From: Armatimonadota bacterium | Lineage (GTDB): Bacteria; Armatimonadota; Armatimonadia; Armatimonadales; Armatimonadaceae | NCBI GenBank assembly: GCA_014381035.1 | Contig: JACMIS010000747.1 | Location: 1 to 14,696, forward strand | DNA length: 14,696 bases | Direction of reading: 5' to 3' | In this document: in pieces, positions 1 to 7,790 of the stretch | Numbering within the stretch: the first letter of the stretch is position 1 | Layout of the letters: each line of letters begins with the position of its first letter | The notes under the pieces: generated by a model | What the model was told of the DNA's origin: nothing | What the model saw: only the letters and a program-made list of their open reading frames with translations | Databases searched by the model: none | Translations under genes and position numbers: made by a program

Positions 1-34
1 TGCCGCAAGGACAGCCGAAGTAACTAATAAAATA

Positions 35-60
35 GCCATGCGGTAAAATATCCGCATGGC
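35..60 (+). promoter_or_regulatory. Palindrome spanning the start codon of the peroxiredoxin gene, with a -10-like TAAAAT in its loop
   Basis: Two perfect 9-nt arms (GCCATGCGG at 35-43, CCGCATGGC at 52-60) flank an 8-nt loop, TAAAATAT. The ATG of the peroxiredoxin gene (56-58) lies in the right arm. TAAAAT at 44-49 sits where a -10 element of a leaderless or nearly leaderless transcript would be, and there is no convincing Shine-Dalgarno before the ATG. The same 12-nt core GGTAAAATATCC occurs at the same distance before the methyltransferase start at 6978. If the transcript starts further upstream, the hairpin would hide the start codon. Promoter function is inferred; the palindrome is directly visible. 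Confidence 0.45.
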
Positions 61-532
61 TACACGACCGACCGAAGGGCAACCCGCCCCTTCCTTTTCG
101 CTACCAACCAACACCGGCGACGCACCGGTTACGCTTTCCGATTACCGCGACAAGATTGTCGTCCTGTATTTCTATCCTGCGGACGACACTCCCGGTTGCA
201 CTACTGAATCCTGCGCTTTTCGCGACCTTTCCGCCGAATATGCGGCGGCAGGCGCGGTGATTCTAGGCATTTCGCCCGACGACGTTTCCTCACACGACGC
301 ATTCGCCACAAAATACCGACTGCCGTTCCCCCTTCTTGCCGACACCGATCACGCCATCGCGGAAGCCTACGGGGCATGGAAAGAGAAAAACAATTACGGA
401 CGAAAGTATATGGGTATCGAGCGCACGACATTCGTCATCGGAAAGGATGGCAACATCGCCAAAGTGTTCGGACGTGTGCGCGTCGATGGTCACGGTGACG
501 CCGTGTTGAACTTTGTTAAAAGTATCGCGTAG
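56..532 (+). CDS. bcp: Thioredoxin-dependent thiol peroxidase, BCP/PrxQ family
   Basis: This 158-aa protein is a complete, normal-length peroxiredoxin of the BCP/PrxQ class. It reduces hydrogen peroxide and organic hydroperoxides in the cytoplasm, with thioredoxin as the usual electron donor. The active-site signature PxxxTxxC is present: P41, T45 and the peroxidatic cysteine C48. A resolving cysteine, C53, follows five residues later, the spacing typical of atypical 2-Cys PrxQ. The conserved arginine near the end of the fold is R123, in ERTTFVIG. No signal peptide is seen. The ATG at 56 gives the standard N-terminus, and the start lies inside a palindrome. The gene stands alone and faces the STAS gene tail to tail across about 49 nt. 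Family assignment is secure; the physiological substrate is inferred from the family. Confidence 0.95.
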   Translation: MATRPTEGQPAPSFSLPTNTGDAPVTLSDYRDKIVVLYFYPADDTPGCTTESCAFRDLSAEYAAAGAVILGISPDDVSSHDAFATKYRLPFPLLADTDHAIAEAYGAWKEKNNYGRKYMGIERTTFVIGKDGNIAKVFGRVRVDGHGDAVLNFVKSIA

Positions 533-581
533 CTTCGAAAGATACAGGCATATCACGGGCTGACCGGGTTAAAATCGGCGA

Positions 582-935
582 TTATTTAGCGTCGAGCGAG
601 GCGACGAGTGCCACCTCATCCCGATATACCGGGAACGCCCGTTGCAAACCGGTGATGTCGAAGACCCGCCAGATGGCACGGTTGACACACAGGACACGCA
701 GTGTGCCGCCGTGCGCGAGAGTGCGACGGTGTACCGCGACCAGTACCGCGAGTCCGGACGAATCCACGAAATCAATACCGTTTAGATTCAGAATCAGGTC
801 GCTGTCTCCGTTCTCGATCAGTTTGAACAGTCGCTCCTTGACGGACGGGGAGTGATAACAATCGAGTTCACCCTGCAGATGTACCATGGGCAAGCCATGC
901 ACGCGACTCAGGGTCAACAGTGGCGGGTTCAACAT
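582..935 (-). CDS. STAS-domain anti-sigma factor antagonist (SpoIIAA/RsbV-like)
   Basis: This is a single STAS domain of 117 aa when begun at the ATG at 935. A longer reading from a TTG at 974 adds 13 residues that do not fit the fold, and AAAGGA lies upstream of the ATG, though spaced rather far (about 12 nt). The sequence shows the N-terminal strand VHLQGELD (about 18-25) and the phosphorylation loop DFVDSSGL, with the likely acceptor serine at S59, as in SpoIIAA and RsbV. Such proteins bind a partner kinase/anti-sigma factor when dephosphorylated and so release a sigma factor. No anti-sigma kinase, PP2C phosphatase or sigma gene is beside it, so it is an orphan here. A role in another STAS-based switch is possible. 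The family is clear; the partner is unknown. Confidence 0.9.
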   Translation of the reverse strand: MLNPPLLTLSRVHGLPMVHLQGELDCYHSPSVKERLFKLIENGDSDLILNLNGIDFVDSSGLAVLVAVHRRTLAHGGTLRVLCVNRAIWRVFDITGLQRAFPVYRDEVALVASLDAK

Positions 936-1164
936 TTCGGAACCGAATCCTTTCGTGCCGTGTCCAGCGAACAAACAGCAAACAAAATGTCAAATCGAGG
1001 CGGCGGGCGCGGAACTGTATCGTGTAGTCAGACGCGTCAAGCAAGGTTTGACGGTTAAAAGTTCCACAGCGTCGGGAACTACATTGCGATAATGGGTAAG
1101 TGTATCGCGCCATAATCGCAATTGAAACCTGTTTTGGGAAAAATATTCTGCCTTTTTTTCGCGG

Positions 1165-1194
1165 TTGCCGTTGTTGCCCGTTTTCGGCTACAAT
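1165..1194 (+). promoter_or_regulatory. Likely sigma-70 type promoter of the isocitrate dehydrogenase gene
   Basis: TTGCCG at 1165-1170 and TACAAT at 1189-1194 are separated by 18 nt, close to consensus for a housekeeping promoter. Transcription would start near 1201 and give a leader of about 50 nt. That leader contains a small hairpin (1204-1220) and an AAGGA Shine-Dalgarno at 1235-1239 ahead of the ATG at 1253. Confidence 0.5.
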
Positions 1195-1203
1195 CGTAAC
1201 ACG

Positions 1204-1220
1204 CGGCGTGCGAAACGCCG
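1204..1220 (+). promoter_or_regulatory. Short leader hairpin upstream of the isocitrate dehydrogenase gene
   Basis: CGGCGT (1204-1209) pairs perfectly with ACGCCG (1215-1220) around a GCGAA loop. It would lie at the very 5' end of the mRNA made from the promoter at 1165-1194. A 5'-end stabilising role is plausible. No T-run follows, so it is not a terminator. Confidence 0.35.
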
Positions 1221-1252
1221 TCATGCAACTGTATAAGGATCTCCATTAAACT

Positions 1253-2302
1253 ATGACTACCCCCCCGATTGATGCTCTCGCACCCAGCAACGGAGTCAAA
1301 CTTCCGTATGCCGTCACTCTAATTCCCGGCGATGGCATCGGACCGGAGGTGACCAACGCGACGGTCGAGATACTGGAAGCGACCGGTGTACCTTTTGTCT
1401 GGGATATGCAGGAAGCCGGGGCGGATGTCATCCCGCTGTATGGTACGCCGCTCCCGGACCAGGTAGTCAATGCGATTGTGAAATCGCGGATCGCGTTGAA
1501 AGGTCCGATAGCTACTCCGGTCGGTGGCGGCTTCACGTCGGTGAACGTTACGTTACGGCAGCGACTCGGCTTGTACGCGAACGTGCGTCCGGCGCGAAGT
1601 CTTCCCGGTGTCAAGACGCCGTTCAGCGGCGTGGATATTGTCGTGGTCCGCGAAAACAGCGAGGACCTGTACAGCGGTATCGAGCATGTGGTTGTCCCCG
1701 GTGTCGTCGAATCATTGAAAATCATTACGGAAAAGGCATCGTCACGGATTGCTCGTCACGCCTTCGATTACGCCCGTCTTCACGGACGCAAGAAAGTTGT
1801 CGCGGTTCATAAAGCGAACATCATGAAACTGTCGGACGGCCTGTTTCTGGAGTGTTGTAAACGCGCATCCCGCGACTATCCCGAGATCGAGTATTCGGAG
1901 ATGATCGTGGATAACTGCTGTATGCAACTCGTTACCAAGCCGCAACAGTTCGATGTCATGGTGATGGAAAACCTCTACGGCGACATCATCTCCGATCTCG
2001 CTTCCGGGCTTGTCGGCGGATTGGGCGTGACAGGTTCGGCGAACATCGGCGACGATGTCGCGGTGTATGAAGCCGTACACGGGTCCGCGCCGGATATTGC
2101 CGGTAAAGGCGTCGCCAACCCGACCGCGCTCTTGATGAGCGGTATCATGATGCTCCGCGCACTCGGTGAAATGGGAGCCGGAGAACGCGTCGAGAAAGCC
2201 CTGTATAAAGTGTTTACAGGCGGCAAACACTTCACGCGCGATCTGGGCGGCACGGCAAGTACGGAGGAGTTTGTCAAAGCCGTTATTGATGCGATGCAAT
2301 AA
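1253..2302 (+). CDS. NAD-dependent isocitrate dehydrogenase (isocitrate/isopropylmalate dehydrogenase family)
   Basis: This 349-aa enzyme is a complete member of the beta-decarboxylating dehydrogenase family and probably converts isocitrate to 2-oxoglutarate and CO2 in the TCA cycle. Visible landmarks are [10 protein letters not shown] (about 24-33), the substrate loop with S96, N98 and R102, LYANVRP ending at R112, and R133 with Y140 in [12 protein letters not shown]. The catalytic lysine is K187, and the metal aspartates are D220, D244 and D248. The cofactor loop reads [15 protein letters not shown] (276-290). The Asp-Ile pair there matches NAD-using enzymes of the mitochondrial IDH3 type, while NADP enzymes carry Lys-Tyr. 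The serine loop argues against isopropylmalate dehydrogenase, though homoisocitrate dehydrogenase is not fully excluded. It has its own promoter and meets the kinase gene tail to tail after 25 nt. Confidence 0.88.
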   Translation: MTTPPIDALAPSNGVKLPYAVTLIPGDGIGPEVTNATVEILEATGVPFVWDMQEAGADVIPLYGTPLPDQVVNAIVKSRIALKGPIATPVGGGFTSVNVTLRQRLGLYANVRPARSLPGVKTPFSGVDIVVVRENSEDLYSGIEHVVVPGVVESLKIITEKASSRIARHAFDYARLHGRKKVVAVHKANIMKLSDGLFLECCKRASRDYPEIEYSEMIVDNCCMQLVTKPQQFDVMVMENLYGDIISDLASGLVGGLGVTGSANIGDDVAVYEAVHGSAPDIAGKGVANPTALLMSGIMMLRALGEMGAGERVEKALYKVFTGGKHFTRDLGGTASTEEFVKAVIDAMQ

Positions 2303-2309
2303 GATGAAG

Positions 2310-2334
2310 ACTCGGGGTTCTGCCCCCTCAGAGT
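2310..2334. terminator. Possible weak bidirectional hairpin between the isocitrate dehydrogenase and kinase genes
   Basis: GGGG (2314-2317) can pair with CCCC (2323-2326), with outer ACTC (2310-2313) and GAGT (2331-2334) across an asymmetric bulge. The element overlaps the last codons of the minus-strand kinase gene. Neither strand has a T-run after it, so function as a terminator is uncertain. Confidence 0.25.
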
Positions 2335-3779
2335 ACCTCCCTCATCACCAGCGGCAAGGTAAAGGAAAATGTACTTCCTTGCCCTGGCTCGGATTCTACC
2401 CAGATACGTCCGCCGTGCGCTTCGACAGCCATTTTGCTGAATGTCAAGCCGAGACCGGTACTCATCTTGCGACCCGCCTTTCGATTTTCCACCTGACCAA
2501 ACTTCTCGAAAATCCGCTCGAACGCTTCTTTAGGGATTCCCTCGCCCGTGTCCTGTACGGCAAAAATCAGCTGTGGCATTTCGGATCCGTCTCGGTGGAC
2601 GGACACATTTACCGTTCCGCCCGAAGGGGTGAATTTGAGGGCATTGCCGATGAGATTGACCAACGTCCGCCGCAGCTTATCGCCGTCCCCAGAGAACACA
2701 GGAAGGTCATAGCTGAAATGCTCGGTCAGCTTGATATTCTTGCTACGCACCAGCGACGCGACTTGCGCAATGGAACTCTGGACCAGATCGTCAGGCGTTA
2801 CGGGACCATAAGACAGTTGCATCGATCCTTTTTCCATTTTGTCGATATCTAAAAGATCATTGATCATCCCGAGAAGCGTATGCCCGCCATCGATGGAAAG
2901 CCCGAGCATCTCCCTCTGGATTCCGTTCAGATCGCCGACTGTTTCCATCGTCTGTAACCCGCCCAGCAGACTCGTCAACGGAGTGCGTAAATCGTGCACA
3001 ATCATGTGCGTGAGATCATCCCGTAATGTTTCCAACTCTTTCAATAAGCGATAACCCTCCTGAAGTTCGTTGAAAAGGTGTGTTTCTCGGTCCCTTGCCC
3101 GCTTCTCTCGCAAACAAGAAGCAGTCCGTGCTCGGAGTAACACCGGATTAAACGGTTTCGAGAGATAGTCGACCGCACCCATTTCGATACACCGCGCCAC
3201 ACTATCCACCTCATCCAGTGCCGTGATCATGACAACGGGAACATGGCGCAAATGCGGATCCTCTTTGATGCGCCCCAACGTTTCGTAACCATCCATTTCC
3301 GGCATCATTATGTCGAGCAATATTAGATCGAAAGGAGAACTCGCGAGAATCGTCAGTGCTTCGCTCCCACTCGCCGCGACAGCGGTCACGTGTCCCTGCT
3401 TCTCCAAACGTCGCGCCAGGACATCACGATTCGCCTCGACATCATCAACGATCAAAATCCGCCCGTGTTGATCACTTTCCAGACTGACGTTGGGTGGGGC
3501 TGCGTCGGTTACACGATCTGGCGCGACCGTGGGTGGGATCGGCGCTACTATGTCGGCGTTTAACGCCGCGTAGGTTAGCCTTTCGTCCACTATCTTCAAC
3601 AGAGTGTTGCTCGCCGCCCGCACTTTCTCGAGATCCGCGAGTAGACTCGCCGGTTCGTTACTGGCAATGGTGTCCTCGATCAACATTTCCGTGTAGCCAA
3701 TGATCTGTCCAATGGGGTTGCGCAAATCGTGACGCAAAAGTGCGACAGTATCCCGCTCCGTGGTGCTTGGTTGACTCAT
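2328..3779 (-). CDS. Hybrid sensor histidine kinase with order DHp-REC-DHp-HATPase
   Basis: This is a 483-aa soluble kinase with no membrane segment. Residues about 10-70 look like a HisKA dimerisation helix pair with an H-box (HDLRNP, H17) but no ATPase domain of their own. A receiver domain follows (about 107-222), with acidic pair D112/D113, phospho-acceptor D156 in [11 protein letters not shown] and K208. A charged linker leads to a second HisKA (H262 in HDLRTP) and an HATPase (about 365-478) with N379, DTGEGIP (410-416) and GLGL (442-445). The ATG at 3779 is firm: an in-frame TAG lies five codons upstream, and GAGGTG precedes it. The start overlaps the stop of the 43-codon ORF as ATGA. 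The first DHp may serve only for dimerisation or may accept a phosphoryl group from the upstream kinase; that is inference. Confidence 0.92.
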   Translation of the reverse strand: MSQPSTTERDTVALLRHDLRNPIGQIIGYTEMLIEDTIASNEPASLLADLEKVRAASNTLLKIVDERLTYAALNADIVAPIPPTVAPDRVTDAAPPNVSLESDQHGRILIVDDVEANRDVLARRLEKQGHVTAVAASGSEALTILASSPFDLILLDIMMPEMDGYETLGRIKEDPHLRHVPVVMITALDEVDSVARCIEMGAVDYLSKPFNPVLLRARTASCLREKRARDRETHLFNELQEGYRLLKELETLRDDLTHMIVHDLRTPLTSLLGGLQTMETVGDLNGIQREMLGLSIDGGHTLLGMINDLLDIDKMEKGSMQLSYGPVTPDDLVQSSIAQVASLVRSKNIKLTEHFSYDLPVFSGDGDKLRRTLVNLIGNALKFTPSGGTVNVSVHRDGSEMPQLIFAVQDTGEGIPKEAFERIFEKFGQVENRKAGRKMSTGLGLTFSKMAVEAHGGRIWVESEPGQGSTFSFTLPLVMREVL

Positions 3780-3907
3780 GGAACCACCTCGCTAATCGTG
3801 ACGGGCAGGATTCGCCCCATCGGTCGCTTGGTCGTTCCCACAAGGCGCGGGGACTCGGCGGACTGATGGTCATCGTCGTTATTTACACAATGCGACTTTT
3901 TCGACAT
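3776..3907 (-). CDS. Small 43-aa ORF translationally coupled between two sensor kinase genes; function unknown
   Basis: An ATG at 3907 opens a 43-codon frame ending at TGA 3778-3776. It is preceded by AGGAGGAG with about 10 nt spacing, the strongest ribosome-binding site in the signalling block. That site overlaps the stop codon of the upstream kinase gene (16 nt between the genes). The stop overlaps the ATG of the next kinase gene as ATGA, a standard coupling arrangement. The peptide starts MSKKSHCVNNDDD, has a polar acidic first half, and ends in a basic then hydrophobic stretch ([17 protein letters not shown]). It has no signal peptide, membrane helix or recognised domain. It could be a microprotein acting on the kinases, or a leader ORF whose translation delivers ribosomes to the downstream start. 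I do not recognise a family. Confidence 0.6.
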   Translation of the reverse strand: MSKKSHCVNNDDDHQSAESPRLVGTTKRPMGRILPVTISEVVP

Positions 3908-3923
3908 TTCTCGTGTTCTCCTC

Positions 3924-6599
3924 CTATTTTCCTGCTTTACGACTTGCTTCAATCAGGGTACGCACGTCACTGAGCAGAGCATCACGACTCCATGTGCCCT
4001 TCTGTAAGATTCTCTGCACGTATCCATTCAGTCGTAGCTTGTCTGTTTCCGTGATGTCCTTTGCGGTCAGAACGATGACCGGAATAGTGCGCCATTCTTC
4101 GCGCTGGCGCAAATGATACGCGAACTCGAACCCATCCATTTCCGGCATCATCAGGTCCAGTAAGATTATATGTGGTCGCTCTTCCATAACGCGCTCGATG
4201 GCGGCTCTCCCGTTTCGCGCCACCTGTACGACCCACCCCTCGCGAGCGAGAAGAGAGGACATCATGTCACGCGTTGCCTCATCATCTTCCACAATCAACA
4301 CCCGACATGTTTCCTGATTACCACTCCCGGCGTCCCCGCATTGGAGGCGATACTTTTCCAGAGCCGCGCTCAACCGGGTACGATCGATCGGTTTACTCAG
4401 ATAATCCGCTGCTCCGAGTGCATATCCGACATTCTCTTTGTCAACCATGGTGAGCATAATCACCGGGATTTGCAACGTTTCCGCGTCGCTTTTCAACGTC
4501 TGGAGTACTTGCCATCCATCCATACCCGGCATCATCACATCGCACGTTATAATGAGAGGATGTATCGCTCGGGCGAGACGCACCCCTTCTTCCCCGTTCG
4601 TCGCCAAAACCACGTGATACCCTTCGCGGGTCAGGAACCGATTCATCAGGTCGCGGGTCGACGGATCATCGTCAATTACCAGCACGGTTTCCGGTGGGAG
4701 GGGGTTCGCGACCGAAATATTTTGATCTACCGCGGGGGCGTCCGGAGTGATTTCTGCCAGCTGTCGTATCGTGACAGGAAGGGACAGGGTGAATGTCGAG
4801 CCTTCGCCCGGTGCACTTTGTAGCGTGACATCGCCGCCCATCATCCGGGCGAAACGGCGTGTGATCGCCAGTCCCAGCCCCGTCCCGCCATATTTACGCG
4901 TGGTGGATGCATCCGCTTGCGAGAACGCTTCGAAGAGCCGCCCCTGTTGCTCCTCATTCATCCCGATGCCGGTATCGACAACGTGGAACAGGATGTTCTC
5001 GCCACGGTGAAGGATGCGGAGCGTGACTGTGCCGTTTTCGGTGAACTTGGCGGCATTGCTCAGCAGATTGAACAGGGACTGCCGGATCTTCGTCAAGTCG
5101 CCATGCATCGGTCCTATTTTTTCGTCACATTCGACCAGCAGGGTATTGTTTCGCTTACTGACTAAAGTCTGCGCCAGACCGGCGACCTCGTTTGCCATTT
5201 CTGCAAGGTCAAAATCTTCCAGATACAGCTCCATTTTGCCTGCCTCGATCTTGGACAGGTCTAAAATGTCGTTGATTAGCGCGAGCAGATGTTTACCCGC
5301 ACTTTTTATTTTCAGTAGATCCGACGCAGCGTCCTCCTGACCATCGGCTTCAGCGTCCTCCTGAAGCATCTCCGAGTAGCCGATAATGGCGTTTAGCGGG
5401 GTGCGCAACTCATGGCTCATGTTTGCCAGAAACTGCGATTTAGTACGACTGGCGATCTCCGCATCTTCCTTCGCGCGAAGTAGTTCCGTCTCGGCTGCTT
5501 TGCGTTCGGTGATGTCGCGGAAGGCGACTACGGCACCAACGAGTAATTCAGTTTTTGTCTGTATCGGCGCGCCAAACACGGAAATCGGTGTGCCTGCTCC
5601 GTCACGTCGCACCAGAACGGCGTCGGTTCCGTTGTAGTCCCGTGCTCGTCCGTCACGAAGGATTTGCCCCACCAGGCTTTCCGAGGGAAGATTTGCCTCG
5701 GCAGTCATCGCCGCTATTTTCAGATCGCTGCCGATGATAAGTCGAAAAATCTCGTCCACGTCACGACCGATGACATCACTTTGTTTCCAACCGATGAGCT
5801 GTTCTGCCTGACGGTTCAAAAGTGTGATAGCACCTTTGTTGTTCGTTGCCAACACTCCCTCACCCAAACTACCCAGAACGGTTTGCAACCACGCTTCGCG
5901 ACTTTTCATCTCCTGTGCCTGATCGCGTATGAGTGTGCTCGCGTTACTGTAGTCGTTCGAAAGTGCAGTCAGATGGTAACGTGCCGACAAAGCGAGCAGT
6001 AATCCGCCGCCCAGTGCCGCCAGTAAGGACGTGACGATGACACCGTAAGCGGTGTTCTTTGTGGTACGGTAGCGGGCGGCAACTAACTGCTTCTCTGTTG
6101 CAACAAACGGGGTAAATTGCGCCCGCATTTCGTCCATCAACGGCTTGCCGGTTTGTGCTTCGAATGCTTCCGGCGTGATCCCATCGGGTAGAGACGCCCG
6201 AAGAGCGACAGTCCCGTCCGACAGGTCCTGCCACTTTTGCCAGAGTTGGCGCATTTTGCGAACACGCTCCACCTGCGGCGGATTATCCTGGACTAAACCT
6301 TCCAGAGTCGAAAGGTTCTCCGGCGCCAATCGGCGACCGTCTTCGTACGCCTGCAGGTAATCACGGTTGCCGCTGAGAAGATATCCGCGTTTTGCCGTCT
6401 CGCTGTCCAGAAGAAACTTCTCGGCGATGTATGCTTGTGCGACAACTTGATTCGTATGTTGCACCCACTCGAATGCGCGAAGCAGGCTCATGATTTGCCA
6501 GACGAGAAGTCCTGCCAACAGGATCATCAGCGATAGTGGCAACACGGCAGCACGCGATAAAAGTTGATTAAACCGGGTTTCATTGATCAAGGGACGCAT
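3924..6599 (-). CDS. Membrane hybrid histidine kinase: CHASE3-PAS-HisKA-HATPase-REC-REC
   Basis: Starting at the ATG at 6599 (AGGAA nine nt upstream) this is an 891-aa kinase. Residues about 18-40 and 183-206 are membrane helices bracketing a helical extracytoplasmic sensor of CHASE3 type ([13 protein letters not shown], 65-77). A PAS domain follows (about 233-365). HisKA carries H396 in SHELRTP. The HATPase shows N515, DTGIGM (542-547) and GLGL (574-577). Two receivers end the protein: REC1 with D643-645, D687 and K736, and REC2 with E771/D772/D773, D815 and K867. No HPt or output domain is present. An in-frame ATG at 6737 would add 46 residues, but it lies in a leader hairpin and the extension looks non-coding. 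The gene heads an operon with the 43-aa ORF and the second kinase. The sensed signal is unknown. Confidence 0.94.
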   Translation of the reverse strand: MRPLINETRFNQLLSRAAVLPLSLMILLAGLLVWQIMSLLRAFEWVQHTNQVVAQAYIAEKFLLDSETAKRGYLLSGNRDYLQAYEDGRRLAPENLSTLEGLVQDNPPQVERVRKMRQLWQKWQDLSDGTVALRASLPDGITPEAFEAQTGKPLMDEMRAQFTPFVATEKQLVAARYRTTKNTAYGVIVTSLLAALGGGLLLALSARYHLTALSNDYSNASTLIRDQAQEMKSREAWLQTVLGSLGEGVLATNNKGAITLLNRQAEQLIGWKQSDVIGRDVDEIFRLIIGSDLKIAAMTAEANLPSESLVGQILRDGRARDYNGTDAVLVRRDGAGTPISVFGAPIQTKTELLVGAVVAFRDITERKAAETELLRAKEDAEIASRTKSQFLANMSHELRTPLNAIIGYSEMLQEDAEADGQEDAASDLLKIKSAGKHLLALINDILDLSKIEAGKMELYLEDFDLAEMANEVAGLAQTLVSKRNNTLLVECDEKIGPMHGDLTKIRQSLFNLLSNAAKFTENGTVTLRILHRGENILFHVVDTGIGMNEEQQGRLFEAFSQADASTTRKYGGTGLGLAITRRFARMMGGDVTLQSAPGEGSTFTLSLPVTIRQLAEITPDAPAVDQNISVANPLPPETVLVIDDDPSTRDLMNRFLTREGYHVVLATNGEEGVRLARAIHPLIITCDVMMPGMDGWQVLQTLKSDAETLQIPVIMLTMVDKENVGYALGAADYLSKPIDRTRLSAALEKYRLQCGDAGSGNQETCRVLIVEDDEATRDMMSSLLAREGWVVQVARNGRAAIERVMEERPHIILLDLMMPEMDGFEFAYHLRQREEWRTIPVIVLTAKDITETDKLRLNGYVQRILQKGTWSRDALLSDVRTLIEASRKAGK

Positions 6600-6696
6600 A
6601 ACTATCGGTTCCTGAGTAGCGAAATGTTTCGTATCATGGGTATACCAATCGCTCGGAACAATGTGTTGGTGCAAACAAAATGTGATCCTTAACTTC

Positions 6697-6754
6697 GCCT
6701 GCCCCGAATATATAAATGGCAAAAGGCAGGCACCCATATGCTCGGATGCCTGCC
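6697..6754 (-). promoter_or_regulatory. Leader with mutually exclusive hairpins upstream of the CHASE3 kinase gene
   Basis: On the minus strand GGCAGGCA (6754-6747) pairs with TGCCTGCC (6732-6725), which is followed at once by TTTT, like a small intrinsic terminator. The same middle segment can instead pair with GGCAGGC at 6703-6697. The two pairings exclude each other. The element sits about 100-155 nt ahead of the kinase start at 6599. It may be an attenuator or simply the terminator of a short upstream transcript. The pairings are visible; regulation is inference. Confidence 0.35.
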
Positions 6755-6791
6755 ATGAAAATTTTGTATGACCGTTTTAAATGAACTCTGC

Positions 6792-6826
6792 GTGATCTCT
6801 ATTGAATTTCGCTGTCTGTGATCTCT
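6792..6826. repeat. Direct repeat GTGATCTCT x2 in the divergent intergenic region
   Basis: Two identical 9-nt copies lie at 6792-6800 and 6818-6826, a period of 26 nt (about two and a half helical turns). They lie between the divergent kinase and methyltransferase genes, a place where tandem regulator sites are common. No known operator consensus matches, and chance is possible. Confidence 0.25.
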
Positions 6827-6963
6827 TTGCTTACGACGGGTATATGCCCGGTTTTCCCCGACAATAAACATTTAATCTGGTTCGCACCCATGGCAGACCG
6901 AAATCAAATCAGCAACTCTGCTATTTTGTGCCATAAGCCAGCAATGCTCCTTCGGATTTGCGA

Positions 6964-6980
6964 GGTAAAATATCCACATG
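6964..6980 (+). promoter_or_regulatory. GGTAAAATATCC start-proximal motif before the methyltransferase gene
   Basis: GGTAAAATATCC (6964-6975) is followed by AC and the ATG at 6978. The identical 12-mer at 42-53 is followed by GC and the peroxiredoxin ATG at 56. TAAAAT could be a -10 element giving a leaderless or near-leaderless transcript. A regulator half-site is another option. Confidence 0.4.
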
Positions 6981-7790
6981 AACTGGTATCCGTCCGATCC
7001 CTTACCGAACGCCGACGCGAAAATAATACGTCGCGATCCCGCGCTGCACTACTCATTGGGCGCACTCTACCTTTCACCGGCAGATGGATTTGACGAACTG
7101 TCAACTACCTATGACCAGCGATTGGCGGGCAACCCCCTTTTTGCTCTGGAAAGCGGGACAGTTCTTTCCGCGTTGCCGGAAATAAATGGGAAGTTTGTTG
7201 TCGACATCGGATGCGGGACCGGGCGGTTTGCGTTACAACTTTCGCGGATGGGCGCGGAACGTGTGCTTGGCATTGACCTGTCGGAAGAAATGCTTGCCGT
7301 CGCTTCGCGCAAAGCCGAACGAGGCGATCTGGCAGACTTCGTGACGTGGCGGCGTGGCGACCTTTTAGAGCGTCTGCCACTCGCCGATAATTCGGCGGAT
7401 ATCGTTGTCTGTGCCCTGACACTTTCGTTTCTGCCGGAGGTGCGCTGGGTATTTCGCGAACTGTCCCGGGTCGTATCTCCGGGCGGGTCGCTCGTTGTCA
7501 GCGACTATCATCCGCACGGGTTGGCGCAGGCACGCGCGGAAGCCATTCGGCACGACGGCAACAAAGACAGGAGTCCCTATCTGCGTTTCACCTCCGCGAG
7601 CGGTGAAGAGTGCCGGATCGCCCAGTATGTGCACACCGTCAGCGATCTATTTTTAGCGGGGAAAGAGGCGGGGTTGACCCTGACATTCCTCGCCGAGCCG
7701 ATAGCGGATCGCCGCATCTCGAACACATATCCCGGTCTGCGAGAAAGCGGCGAAGTGCCTCTCGCTATCATAGCCCGGTTCGACAAATAG
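6978..7790 (+). CDS. Class I SAM-dependent methyltransferase
   Basis: This 270-aa cytosolic protein has the Rossmann-type methyltransferase fold. Motif I is VVDIGCGTG (74-82), the SAM-binding acidic residue at the end of strand 2 is D100 in GIDLSEEML, and the strand-3 acidic residue is D128 in RRGD. The motif around LPLADNSADIVVCALTLSFL (133-152) and the SPGG turn (167-170) are also typical of the UbiE/BioC-like Methyltransf_11 group. A YDQRLAGNP segment before motif I is seen in many small-molecule methyltransferases of this group. The substrate cannot be read from the sequence. Neighbours give no pathway hint, as the gene is monocistronic. The ATG at 6978 is preceded by GAGGT (6963-6967, 10-11 nt away), which is also part of the shared GGTAAAATATCC motif. 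The stop codon lies inside the downstream hairpin. Confidence 0.88.
   Translation: MNWYPSDPLPNADAKIIRRDPALHYSLGALYLSPADGFDELSTTYDQRLAGNPLFALESGTVLSALPEINGKFVVDIGCGTGRFALQLSRMGAERVLGIDLSEEMLAVASRKAERGDLADFVTWRRGDLLERLPLADNSADIVVCALTLSFLPEVRWVFRELSRVVSPGGSLVVSDYHPHGLAQARAEAIRHDGNKDRSPYLRFTSASGEECRIAQYVHTVSDLFLAGKEAGLTLTFLAEPIADRRISNTYPGLRESGEVPLAIIARFDK

Larger units (their letters stand above)
936..1252. other. Divergent intergenic region between the STAS and isocitrate dehydrogenase genes
   Basis: These 317 bases contain no convincing gene on either strand. The right part holds a good promoter (1165-1194) and leader hairpin (1204-1220) for the isocitrate dehydrogenase gene. For the STAS gene on the minus strand, TTGACG (1040-1035) and TACAGT (1019-1014) could form a -35/-10 pair, but the spacer is only 15 nt, so this is weak. 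Nothing else in the region is recognisable. Confidence 0.4.
6600..6977. other. Divergent intergenic region between the kinase operon and the methyltransferase gene
   Basis: These 378 bases hold no convincing gene. They are more AT-rich than the flanks. Contents: a three-part competing-hairpin sequence (6697-6754), a 9-nt direct repeat GTGATCTCT at 6792-6800 and 6818-6826 (26 nt period), and a small hairpin CGGG/CCCG with a TATATG loop near 6840. The GGTAAAATATCC start motif of the methyltransferase lies at 6964-6975. A regulator-binding or RNA-regulatory role is likely somewhere here, but no known riboswitch was recognised. Confidence 0.4.

Noticed and set aside
936..974. TTG start adding 13 residues to the STAS protein
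   Set aside because: The extra residues precede the first strand of the STAS fold and the ATG at 935 fits the family length.
6600..6737. Kinase start at the ATG at 6737 (46 extra residues)
   Set aside because: That ATG lies in the loop of the leader hairpin and the added residues look non-coding. The ATG at 6599 has AGGAA at good spacing and sits just ahead of the first membrane helix.
6689..6871. 60-codon minus-strand frame in the kinase leader
   Set aside because: It runs through the hairpin region, has no good ribosome-binding site and no recognisable sequence.
6830..6905. tRNA-like stretch with GGTTCGCACCC on the plus strand
   Set aside because: The putative T-stem pairs poorly and no matching acceptor or D arms can be found.
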